Shown here: positions 22,399-34,200 of the stretch, piece by piece
Layout of the letters: every line of letters begins with the position of its first letter
Numbering within the stretch: the first letter of the stretch is position 1
From: Limnoperna fortunei
Taxonomy: Eukaryota; Mollusca; Bivalvia; Mytilida; Modiolidae
NCBI GenBank assembly: GCA_944474755.1
Contig: OX104123.1
Span: 17,860,275 to 17,924,274 of the forward strand
DNA: 64,000 nt
Direction of reading: 5' to 3'
Notes under the pieces: model-generated
What the model saw: the letters and a program-made list of their open reading frames with translations, nothing else
The model's database searches: none
Told to the model about the DNA's origin: nothing
Translations under genes and position numbers: made by a program

Positions 22399-25300
22399 TG
22401 TACACAATGTTGAATCTGGCTTTCCCCTCACGAGTGGTAGCTTGTTCTCTTTTACAGCTTTCATTGAAATGTAGTCCTGCTAACCACGACCTGTGTACAA
22501 AATTTTTTTACACAAATCAAATGAAACGTGCTGGCTGTAATCAAAATAAGAAAGAATTTAAACACAATTCTTTCCTGTAATTTTATATTTAAGAACATAA
22601 TCATGACAATTACAGCAATAAATTAACACGTGCATTGTTTCTGATTTATACCTGCATAGCTGTCCATGGAAGGCGAAACCATGCATTTTCGGTGCAAAGT
22701 GGTTGAAAACGGAATGAAACCCTTCCAGGTCAGAGGTTTGCTGCCATGGCGATAACATAGGGGCGTGCTTCTTCATTCTTGTACTATATAATATCTCCTG
22801 CAGCGTCTCATATACTTTGGTGCCGGAAAAAAATTATATAATAATATGATGGTGTGTATATATTTTTACTTTATCCAAAATAAACAAATTTATAGACATT
22901 AATGCAGTTCCATTAGCACCTATAAGTGTCTGCCTGTCTTGTGCAATTGTAGGACAGTTTTTATTTTTTGCCCTTTGCCAGACCAAGCCAAATTGAAAAC
23001 ACATGGTTTTAGTTACCTGATTCAGCCATTTTGTTTAGATCTGGAGAGGATGCTGCAGTCCAATATAAAGGATAACTTGGACTTTTTATCCATGGTTGTA
23101 GCTCAGCACAGTCCTTTTTCTTTGATAAACTGAATAATATCTTTTTTAAACCTGTAACCAAAAACTGTGTTTTTGTTGTCTGTATGTTTTCTTAAGAATA
23201 GTGAGAATTATTTACTAATTTGCGGAATGCATTCTATAAATTATTATCACCCTTGCTGTCATACATGACAGATTACTGAAAAGGGGGATTGCTTTTTTGT
23301 AACACAACATCTACATACATTTCTCCTGAGTGACCATGTTTATCAAGCTCGTTAAGTATAATAAATTTACCTTTTGCAACATGCCAGACATCATCACAAT
23401 TCCATCGTATTCTCCTTTATCCATTTTGCAATCTGTGTATGTCTGTCTGTCACTATTGTTTTATTTTTGATTCCATTGTGCTTGAAGAACCCCACACTTC
23501 TGATCAAACCCTCTTTCTCCATATGGCAACTGCTTTTGACTGCATTGCTATGTAAAAAGAAGTTAATAAATATTTGGCCGTCCAAATGAGACAACAACAA
23601 AAAGTATACACACAGTATGATTATAGTAGTAAATATACTTATCAGCTGTTGCAATAATGAGTCAAGTTTTTTAGCAACTCGGTGATCTTGCCAATAAAAC
23701 CAACCAAAATATTATTGAAAGTGTTGGAACAAGCTTAGTTATTTAGATCTGTACAAATATGATGGACAACACAAATCAGGTTAATATTTCTACATACATT
23801 AATTTTTTTGAAACTTTTTTGCTATCATATTAAACAGAATTTTAACGCTGGGAATACTGTACATGAACTAACTTAATATCCACTACAACACAGCATCTAA
23901 ATCTAGCATACTGTAAATACCATATTTTGCAATATACCCTGGACTGTCAGCTCTACCATCTCCTCCCAGTACAACTGATTTTCCCTGTTGTTTAACATCA
24001 CTGACATAATCCTTCTGATTGTTATGCCAGACATGCCCAATAGCTGGATAAAGTTACAACTTCTGATGATTCATGTAAGTGCTGATACATGAATATTCAT
24101 AAATTTATACATCCTCAAAATTTTAGATAGACCTGATCCAGAGAATAAAATTCCTGAAGAAATTGCTTAACTTCCTGATGGCTTTTCTCCAACAAATTGA
24201 CTAAACCAAAGACGGCAGCTTTGCAGCTTTTACAATCTTGTTTAATTTTGACCATAGAACCATTTACATAAACTATGCTGCCAGTTGTTGGTGAGCAGCA
24301 TTTAATGCAAATTTCAAATAGCTCCATCAAATTTATTTCAAATACCAAAAATTTGGTTTTTTCGTGAGGTGGCACATTCCTGTTAAATACAACAATGAAT
24401 ATCAACATTAAGTCTTGGTGGTAAAGTGTTCCATTTGTATGAGAAGACAGTGTTCTGTCTTTATAGCTGTGAACGTGTTGGAGAAATCTATGAACAGTCT
24501 CAGTATATATTTATTAAAACTGAAATAATCTTGAACTATTTAGCTGTGTATTTATGACCATACTTATTCAAAATATGAACCTTTTCTTGTTGATTACAAT
24601 ATCCTCAGTATTACTGCAATCATATGACTGTGGAGAAAGGGGTGGCTCATATGATGGGTCCAGTTGATCATCTTGAAAGGTGATGACATTGGTTCATCAA
24701 CACTACTGATGGATTCAATCGAATATCTTTGTCTAAAATGAGGTTCAAGGTTTTCTAGACGGACAAGTTGAAATGCGTCCTTCATTAATGGTTTTTCAGC
24801 AATATAATCTCTCTGTATACCTGTGTTTGTAAATAAAACCATTTATAATTGTTTTCGTAATTGATTTTAAGAAAGAATTGATCTTAAAAAATGAATTAAA
24901 ATATATTAACAATTGTATGATCAATGTGTGATTATTCAGTATCCGCTTAAAAACATTTTGTAGAAATAGTCATTATTATGTACCTATAATCTTCATTTTG
25001 ACTGTTTGTTCAGTAGCTGTTGGTTTTTTAATCTTCATATTTGTTTGACAGTATTTTGACCTCTGTTTCACTTTCCTTTTCACTTGACAACCAATGGATG
25101 TTGATGATGGTTTAATTTCATCTATTTCAAATTCATAGCCCAGAAAACAATATTTAAATCAATTAACATATTGACATTTATTTATGTAAACATAATCAGT
25201 TTTTAACTAAACCCTATTTTTAATTCCATATAAAAATTGATATTTTAAGATTTCCTTTCATTTGCGTCAATATAAGAATAGTCTTACTTTATGAAATTGA

Positions 25301-26369
25301 AACAAAATCATAAAATGTTCAAAATGTGTGTAGTATCCTAGAAACAAAAGCATTAATAGCCTTGATAGAGAATTTACCTCATCCATGTCAAGTGGAATTG
25401 ACAAGTTTTCATTCTGTCTAGATTTGTTGGCATTTAAATCAACTATTTTTTGCTGGACATTATGTTCAGGAATAATCTGTAAAATTTAGAAAGAAAGCAT
25501 TAACTTTTCCGAGTCACATGTGTAAGCTAGAGATATCACTGCCGCAAAATGATCATAAGCCAAATGTATTCACGTTATATGTTAAAATGAAAAATACACG
25601 GCTAATATACATGTACATTTAACTAAAATTCAATGAGAATACAATGTGGGAGGAAGTTAGTTTTCTTTCATGAACATTGGTTATAAAACGAACTTGCTCA
25701 AGAGTTATTTGGGGGGGGGGGGTTGTCTTATTTTAATGCCACCTTTTTACTTACTCTTTGAATAACCCCTTCTTATCTTTCTGAGTGGAGCGTTGGCATG
25801 TCACTTATTCTGATGGTGACAGCATCACAAGCCCCGTGAAACTACATGTAGAAAACGAATCCTGACGTATTGGAGTCGTCGATGTCACCCATTCTTCTGC
25901 TCTGTGTGTTCCAGTACTACTAGTACTGGCAGTAGCATGGATACTCGGGAAAGCATCGTCGTTTAGCTTAACTTTCTTAGGTTTTCTGCCTATTTGTGCG
26001 ACCTCAAAGCAAAGTATAAATGGAAAGCATTCTGCAGAAAAATGAAACGAGCAAAGAGCTGAAAATTCCGATGGACCTGGCCAATTTGCACGTTTTTACT
26101 TTCACTAAGTCTATCCTCTTACGTCGCAGACCTGGCTCCTTTGGGAAAGTATGCATTGAATGCCAAAGTTCACAGGTACGTCTTTCTTGTCAGTTTCCGT
26201 CTGTCCCTGATCTTATGTCTTATCTCACCCCTGTTGGTACTTAATAGAAGACCTGAAAAGGAAAAAAAATCATGTAATATTAACTTCATCTACATGTTTA
26301 CAGTGCTGTTCTGGCTTAAGGATTTACTTTGGCAGCAAATTTGCAAGGTTGATCATTTTTTTCCAAAAT

Positions 26370-26565
26370 TGTTGGGAATTCCTGAATTCCTGAAAAGTAC
26401 CAAGAAGTCTCAGGAATTACAGTCTTGAAAATTCAGGAGATTTCTCAGGGAATTATTCCCAGACAAACTCAGAAAATATCATGAATTTAAATGAAGCCAA
26501 AATCATGGGATATTCCTGAGATTTTCTCCAGATATCTCAAGAATTCCTGGAACCATTTCGCAAGG
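26370..26565. repeat. degenerate CAGGAATT-rich repeat
   Basis: Words such as GGAATTCCTG, TCAGGAATT and CTCAGGGAATT recur in both orientations over about 190 bp. Probably a decayed palindromic repeat. Confidence 0.4.
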
Positions 26566-26885
26566 TCAATCTCGAGACTTTAGCAATGCAACTAGAAACC
26601 ATATTTCACATATAAAATCATTCCTGAAGCCTTGGTAATGCCATAAAAACAATATCACATATAAAATCACTCTGGAGACCTAAGCGATGCAATTAAAATC
26701 CATATTTAAATCAATCTCGAGACTTTAGCAATGCAACTAGAAACCATATTTCACATATAAAATCATCCCTGAAGCCTTGGTTATGACATAAAAAAAAACA
26801 ATATCTCATATAAAATCACTCTTGAGACCTAAGCGATGCAATGCAATTAAAATCCAAATTTAACATAAAAAATCAATTTCGATAC
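26566..26885. repeat. two tandem copies of a ~155-bp unit
   Basis: TCTCGAGACTTTAGCAATGC, ACTAGAAACCATATTTCAC and CCTGAAGCCTTGG occur near 26,570 and again near 26,718, with an inner AATATC(A/T)CATATAAAATCAC. The two units differ by small indels. Confidence 0.75.
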
Positions 26886-26889
26886 TTCC

Positions 26890-27280
26890 CAAGTCAAAGT
26901 GGAAGGCAGTTTTTAAGCCTAAACAGTTTTCAAAATTAGGCAGTTCTCAGACAGTTTTTAACCCTTCAGAAAATAGCCAGTTCAATTTGCAGTAAGTTTA
27001 AAATAAGCAGTTTTGCTAAGCCTTCACAATTCATAGGCAGTTCTTAAGTAGTTCATAAGCAGTTTTGAGGCAGTTCTTAAGTAGTTGTTAGGCAGTTCGT
27101 AAGCAGTTATATTTACGAAAAATTTAAATGAGGTATCTAAATTTGCATACTGCTTCATAAATATTCATAAATAACTGCCTAATGGCCAATGAATATTTAT
27201 AAAACTGTTAGCAAACTGCCTATAACCTAATGAATATTCATGATTAACTGCTAACAACTGTTTGTATTTAAATGAGTATA
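26890..27280. repeat. GGCAGTT-rich array with inverted halves
   Basis: The left half repeats GGCAGTTCTTAAG-like words; the right half repeats their complement (AACTGCCTA, AATATTCAT). The whole could fold as one long imperfect hairpin, like an old MITE. Confidence 0.45.
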
Positions 27281-27299
27281 TTATGTAAATTAATTATTT

Positions 27300-27387
27300 A
27301 GGTGTTACATTATTTTCTCAGAATGTAAACAGATAACAAAATCGGTGTTACATTATTTTCTCAGAATGTAAACTGATAACAAAATCA
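27300..27387. repeat. 44-bp direct duplication
   Basis: GGTGTTACATTATTTTCTCA and the following bases up to AACAAAATC occur twice in a row with one base difference. Confidence 0.85.
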
Positions 27388-27389
27388 TA

Positions 27390-28200
27390 TATATGCATTT
27401 AAAATTGTGAAGATTTATTTACATACTGTACATGTTAACATAAACATACAATAAAGTCGAACCATTCTGTGAAAGTACAGGAACATGCTTATGAATATCT
27501 TAACAGTGAATGATAATTATAAAGCAATTAATTGTTCATGAATAAAAATAATATACCATAGCATGTTCTAATAATGATTCTTTTCAATAGTATTGCAATA
27601 TATCTATACATATCTGTACCTTCAGTAATCTAGTTTATAACTGAAATACATTCATCAATTGGCAAATGTATATATTTATTGTCAAAATAGTCTAATTTAG
27701 CAACATACCAATTTCCATTATTTAATTAATATTTAATTTATTTAAGGTGTTGACATCTTTGAGAATGTATATCCAATTGTATCCATATAATACAAAATAT
27801 ACATATTTACAAATAGGGCTACAAAACTGATATAACTAACATACAATTTGCTTCTTGGTAGTAAAATACATTTATCATTATCTGATTTATTATTGAAAAT
27901 GCACAGAATTCAGCGGGTTAATTAATTAATTAATCCAATTAATGTAATATATAATTACATGTACATCATTAAATTATTTTAAAACAGATAAAATACATCT
28001 AGTATGTTGTTTGGTGCAATATCAGAATTTGCTTCAACTTCAGCCATGCAAAAAAATTTACCCTTACCTTATAACCTGTGATAATGATTATAAGCACCCA
28101 CCTTATATTCCAGTACACTAAATAATTCCACAGAATATATATATGAACTTTTAAAGTAATTGCAACACAATTACACATCATACTTAAAGTATAATTCATA
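27390..28200. other. no gene seen
   Basis: Very AT-rich sequence with TTAATTAATTAA runs near 27,915; no coding block. It is the 3' flank of the BEN-domain gene. Confidence 0.4.
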
Positions 28201-28207
28201 GACTTAA

Positions 28208-31200
28208 TTATACTGGACACATTTTAAGGTCTGGATGTTTAAATAGTTTTCTGCGGATGTTTGTCACTTTGTTTGTTACTGTTCCAATAAATTCTTTCTT
28301 AGTTGGTATTGGCCACGATTTCTGGTTACAATGAAATACGATGTACTCTGAAAAAAAGCAATGGTATACAGCACGCCAGTCATTACTTTTATCATCTTAA
28401 ATCCTTCTTTAAGGTTTTGTACAATAGTTTTCAATGTATCATGATTTACTTACCACGAATTGCCTCTATCTTTAAAGGACTGAGTGGCTGTCCTATACTG
28501 CCATCCATTTTATTTTGTCTGAGGCCAAGTCCAGAGGAGGACCCAAGTTCTTCAATACTGAAGACACATGATAGAATTGCATTTAATAAACAGATTGCTG
28601 TTTTTTTCGCAGCAGCCGCCTGCACCAAAACCTCGTTGTATTTTTCTGAATTTAATAGATCCTTTATTAGAACTGCAAGCTGCAATATAACAAAAATAAC
28701 AAAATAATAACACTTAAAAAATTTATTTGTTTAATTTACAAACTGTTGAATTTTCAATATAAGACACCACACATACAGTTCTAAGAAGAAATGACGTTTT
28801 TTAACCCCTTTGCTGCCAGTATTTTTACAGAAAAGGCTTGCATGTATAATGGCTTTTCAGGGCATATTTCCGTATTATTTTAATTAATGTCTTTATACAG
28901 TTGACAACCAAACCAAATTTATACAATATGGGTGCTAAGGTTAGCACAAATAAACTTATTATGCATCTGAAATTTTATCCAACATTGCAGAGAATTTCAG
29001 AAAAAATATACACTCACCAAAGAAAATGCTTCATTTTTGAAACTTTATCTGTCCAGTTTATTAGAAACATGCAAATAAAAAAACATGCATAACCAAATTT
29101 AAATCGCAAATGAACCAAAGCCATAAAAAAGTATCTAAAAATGATCTTGTTTTTATTAAATAAAAACTGTACCAGCTTTTACATATATATCTTTATAAAG
29201 TATAGTTTTAATAAATTAATCATATAACTTGCCTCCATAAAATAAAAGCAAATTTATATAAATTCTCTATCATGGTAATTAAATCAGATTTGGTTATCAA
29301 ATTAATTTGCTGTTGAAACTGAAACAGTAAAACAAGTTACTGATAAATATTGGAATATATACATTAAATATACAACCCCGGGGCACAGGAGAATAGGCCC
29401 ACGGCTTCCTCAGCCTGCAGTAAGAGTCTGCTAACAGAGGCAACACTTGCCGTGTGTTGCGACCCGTGTCGATTACAGGACGGGATTTCAGTAGGCCGGG
29501 TAAACGGTCCCGATAACCTACTGAACCCTTACTTTTTCTAGACGGGAAATCGAGTTAGCCCTGACTTCGATGAATCGGCATGTCACGTCTTGCCCTTTGT
29601 GAATCCTTCTCATTTTAGCTTTTCTATTACATTTATTTCTTTTCAAACTATTCCATGAAATGTATTAACCACTTGATAGACAGCTTCCTTTAAGGATTCA
29701 CAAAGAAGGCGGTGGCTGAAGGGCAAAGCTTCCTCAGCTTTATAGAGGCGACATGTTTGCCGTGTGTTGCTACCCGTGATGGTGGAGGAAGGGATCCTGG
29801 TGGTTGAGAGATCACTCTCTGCTGCATCCATTAGTGCGGGTCAGCGGGTTTGATTTTCAATACACCACTTTGGCCCTGACTTCATCTAGACGGGAGACCG
29901 GATGGACCCGGTTCGGTCAACCGGCTGGTCATGCCGAGCCCTTAACAAGCTTGTCTTATTTTTCTTGTCACTTCATCATATCTTGTGAATTTCACTTCCA
30001 AAGTTGTTCAGTTACAAGCTGTTAAGAAGGCGGTGGCTCATGGGTCAATCGAGTAGATAGAGTTTCGAACGGTTGTTTCGCCAGTTAATTCTGGCACGAA
30101 GCTTGCGTTCGTAAAGAAATTCATCTATTTGAGTATACCACCCTTGGAACACCTGATGCTTTCTGGTGGTGATCCGCAGAGATAAGCATCGCCCCTGTTG
30201 GCACTCCGTGGCGGGTGGGTGACAAGGGTGGTGAACCGTATTCTTTCAACATGGCTTCTACAACTAATAGTATAATGGGTTCAAAAAAAAGAAAAAATGA
30301 ATTTCCTCTTGAAGAAATGGTTGATGATGAGCAGTGGTACAGATTTATTGTTCTAACAAGTACTGACCAAACTAAACCTTTATCTAAAATTTCTCCATTT
30401 GTAATTGAAAAAACTATTAAGGGTTGTGCAGGAGATGTAAAAAATGTAACAAAACTGAAATCAGGCTCATTGTTAATTGAATGCTCAAAGAAACAACAAT
30501 CCTTCAATTTGTTAAAATTAAACAAAATTCTCGATTTAAACATCTCTTCTTCTCCCCATAGAACTTTAAATTCCAGCCAAGGTATTATTCGTTACAGAGA
30601 CCAAGATCTCTCTGAGCTTACAGATGACGAAATTTGTGAAGAACTTAAACCTCAGGGTATTACAAAAGTAAAAAGATTCGTAGCCAACAGAGAAGGTGTT
30701 CAGGTTAAACTGAATACCTTCCTTCTGCACTTTAATACTCCATCTGTCCCTTCATCAATAAAAATCGGTCTCTACAATGTTAAAGTAAGCGCATACATCT
30801 CCAACCCTGTGCGCTGCTTTAAGTGTCAAAAGTTCGGCCATGGGAAGGGACAATGCAGAGGTCACTTGACCTGTTTCAAGTGTGCAGAAGAAGGACATGA
30901 GGGATTTACCTGCACCAAAACTCCAAAGTGTGCCAATTGTGGTGAAGCCCACATGTCCTCATCCAAGGATTGTCATCATTTTAAAAAGGAAAAAGATATA
31001 CAAAAGTTAAAAACTGAAATAAACATCTCTTACCCTGAAGCTCGTCGTCTGTATAATACAACGAATAATCCTTCGTCTCCTGCATCAACGTCATATGCCA
31101 GTGTGGCCAAACGCGTTCTAACTTCAGTTGAAACGCAGACAATCATCACCTGGCCTATTGACAAACAAGAACCTTCCAAATTATCAGTTACAACAACAGA

Positions 31201-34200
31201 CAAAATCATTGAATCTTCAAGAAAATCTTCATCTTCTCAAACTGCTGCGTCTTCAGCACCCTCTCAAACTGCTACGTCTTCAGCACCCTCTCAATCCACA
31301 ACCAATTCTTCAAGAAGCCCCAAAAAAATTTTTAAAAATACCAAGTCCAATGTAAATTCTAACTCAAATCAAAAAGGAGATCGTACTCCAAAACTGCTGC
31401 GGGATCCCATTAAGGTCCACAACAGGTTTGGAAGTCTAGATCATCTAGACACTACTATCTGGGGCGATCCCATGGATACACTACCCCCAGATACTGGATC
31501 TAAAAGTAGATCCCCCAGCAGAAACCGGCGGAATAGCCCTAAAAAAACTGTCAACTATTCCCCTATTCGAAGACCATAATGGGTACAATAATACAATGGA
31601 ATTGTCGAGGTCTTAAGATTAATTTTCTTGAAATCACATTATTAGTTCAAGCCTTTCTTCCTGTTGCATTTTGCCTCCAAGAGTCCCACCTAAAACGAAG
31701 TGATAACATATCTTTAAAAAATTACTCTATATACAGCACATATGTAGACGAGAATGATAGAGCTGCTGGCGGCTCTACCATTCTTGTAAAAGACCAAGTT
31801 CTACATAGCCCTGTAGATCTCAACACTGATCTTCAGGCGGTTGCTGTTAGAATATCATTAGACAAAACAATTACTTTATGTTCTGTGTATATCCCTCCAA
31901 ATTCTTCATTAAATTTAAATCAGTTGAAACATCTTACTGATCAGCTTCCGGCCCCTTATATATTACTTGGGGACTTCAACGGACACAACCCTTTATGGGG
32001 CAGTAACACAATAAGCGATAAAGGTAAAATTATTGAAAGCTTAATGAATCAGGAAGATCTGTGCATTTTTAATGATGGAACTAATACATATTTACATCCT
32101 GGGAATGGATCATACTCGGCTATTGATCTAACAATAGCAGATCCTTCTCTGTTGCCCGATTTCTCATGGAAAGTCCATGACGATCTCTGTGGCAGTGATC
32201 ACTTTCCCATTATCTTGCAATCTTTACACTCGTCAAACAAAGAACGAGTCGCTCGGTATAAATTTGGCAAGGCCAATTGGCCTCTATTTGAACAACTCTG
32301 TATAGAGCGACTTAACTCGGATACTTTTGAAACTTTCTGATCCAATTTTAAAATTCAATGAAACACTTATTTCAATTGCTGACGAAACTATTCCTAAGAC
32401 CTCGACAAATCCAAAACATCCTAGTAAACCATGGTTCGATGACAGCTGTGAGGACGCTATTAAAGACCGGAAAAAGGCCGAACGACGCTTTAATAAACAT
32501 CCAACTCAAAATAATCTTAACCATTTCCGAATTTTTCGAGCGAAAGCTCGCAGGGTAACGAAACAAAGACGACGCACCTCTTGGCGTAACTTTGTTTCTA
32601 AACTAAATAACCATACCCCTATGAATAAAATTTGGAACATGATTCGTAAAATTAAAGGTAAAAACAGTAAAGCAAATGTCCATCATTTAAAGGATGGACA
32701 AGACTTGTTAACATCAGAGTCAGATATATCTAACAAATTGGCCGAAACATTTGCAAAACACTCGTCCGCTGGAAATTATCATCCGGATTTTCAGCGTATC
32801 AAAACTCAAAAAGAAAAATCAAAACTTAATTTCCAGTCAAAAAATTTGGAAGATTACAATACACCTTTTTCTTTGGAAGAGCTAAAAACTTCTTTGAACA
32901 AATCTCACGACACAGCATGTGGTCCAGATGACATCCATTACCAACTTCTCAAACATCTGCCACAATCTTCTCTCCAATGCCTTCTGAGTCTTCTTAACAA
33001 CATTTGGGAAACGGGTGACTTACCATCTATATGGAAAATGGCCACTGTTGTGCCTATTCCAAAGCCAGGAAAAGATCACTCGGAAGCGTCCAACTATCGG
33101 CCTATAGCACTCACAAGCTGTCTTTGTAAAACCATGGAAAGGATGATCAATGATCGCCTTGTCTGGTTTTTAGAATCCAACAATCTACTTTCTAATATTC
33201 AGTGCGGTTTTAGACAAGGGCGAAGTACCCTAGATCATCTTGTACGTTTCGAAACGTATATTCGAAACGCCTTTGCAAAAAATGAGCATGTTGTGTCTAT
33301 CTTTTTCGATTTAGAAAAAGCGTATGACACAACATGGAAATATGGTATTTTAAAAGATCTTTTTGATATGGGGTTGAAAGGTAGACTTCCTACCTTTATT
33401 TCAAACTTTTTATCTGACAGAGAATTTAAAGTTAGGGTCAATTCTACTTTATCGGACCCTTTTGAACAGGAAATGGGTGTTCCACAGGGAGGCATCCTTT
33501 CTGTCACTTTATTTAGTATCAAAATTAATAGCCTTGCTCAAGTTTTAAAAGATAATATTGATGGTTCTCTTTATGTTGACGACTTCCTCATATGTTACCG
33601 AGGAAAAAACATGAATAATATTGAACGTCAACTGCAGTTATGTTTAAATAGAATAGAGAAATGGGCAATGGAGAATGGTTTTAAATTCTCCACTGCAAAA
33701 ACCGTTGGGATGCATTTTTGTAATAAACGAAAGATGCATCCTGACCCCGAATTAAAATTATATAATAATCCTATCAAAATTGTAAAAGAAACTACTTTTC
33801 TTGGTCTCATATTTGATTCAAGGCTAACCTTTCTTCCCCATATCAAAATGTTAAAAAATAAATGCCTAAAGGCATTAGATATTTTAAAAGTCGTTGCCAG
33901 CACCGACTGGGGTGCTGAATGTGATGTTTTACTCAATCTATATAGATCGCTGGTTCGATCGAAGTTGGATTACGGTTGTTTTATTTATGGTTCTGCTCGC
34001 AAGTCATATGTCAAAATCCTTGATACTATACACCATCAAGGATTGCGACTATGCCTTGGAGCTTTCAGAACCACACCTGTTGAGAGTTTATATGTAGAAG
34101 CAGGCGAGCCTTCTTTGTATCAAAGAAGAATAAAGCTCGCTTTGCAATATGCAACCAAATTAAAGGCATATCCTGGCAACCCCGCCCACGACTGTGTTTT

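Larger units (their letters stand above)
20262..26190 (-). pseudogene. THAP-domain DDE transposase (Kolobok-like), decayed
   Basis: Read 5' to 3' on the minus strand. About 25,860-26,190 encodes a THAP DNA-binding domain: FPKEPGLRRKRIDLV, then in the next frame W.GPSEFSALCSFHF and DDAFPSI. Exon 25,378-25,476 and a block around 24,970-25,140 are linkers. About 24,595-24,830 is acidic (DDQLDPSYEPPLSP). About 24,120-24,380 holds a Cys-x2-Cys zinc part, then WFSQFVGEKPSG. About 23,900-24,056 has VVLGGDGRADSPGYIAKYG, the first catalytic Asp. About 23,400-23,560 has EKEGLIRS and VTDRHTQI, the second. About 23,040-23,140 has LYWTAASS, and about 22,650-22,780 has SDLEGFHSVFNHFAPK, the acidic third. 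The last exon is 20,262-20,399. Several frameshifts make it non-functional. I relate it to Kolobok because of the THAP plus DDE combination; a relative of that superfamily is possible. Confidence 0.72.
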
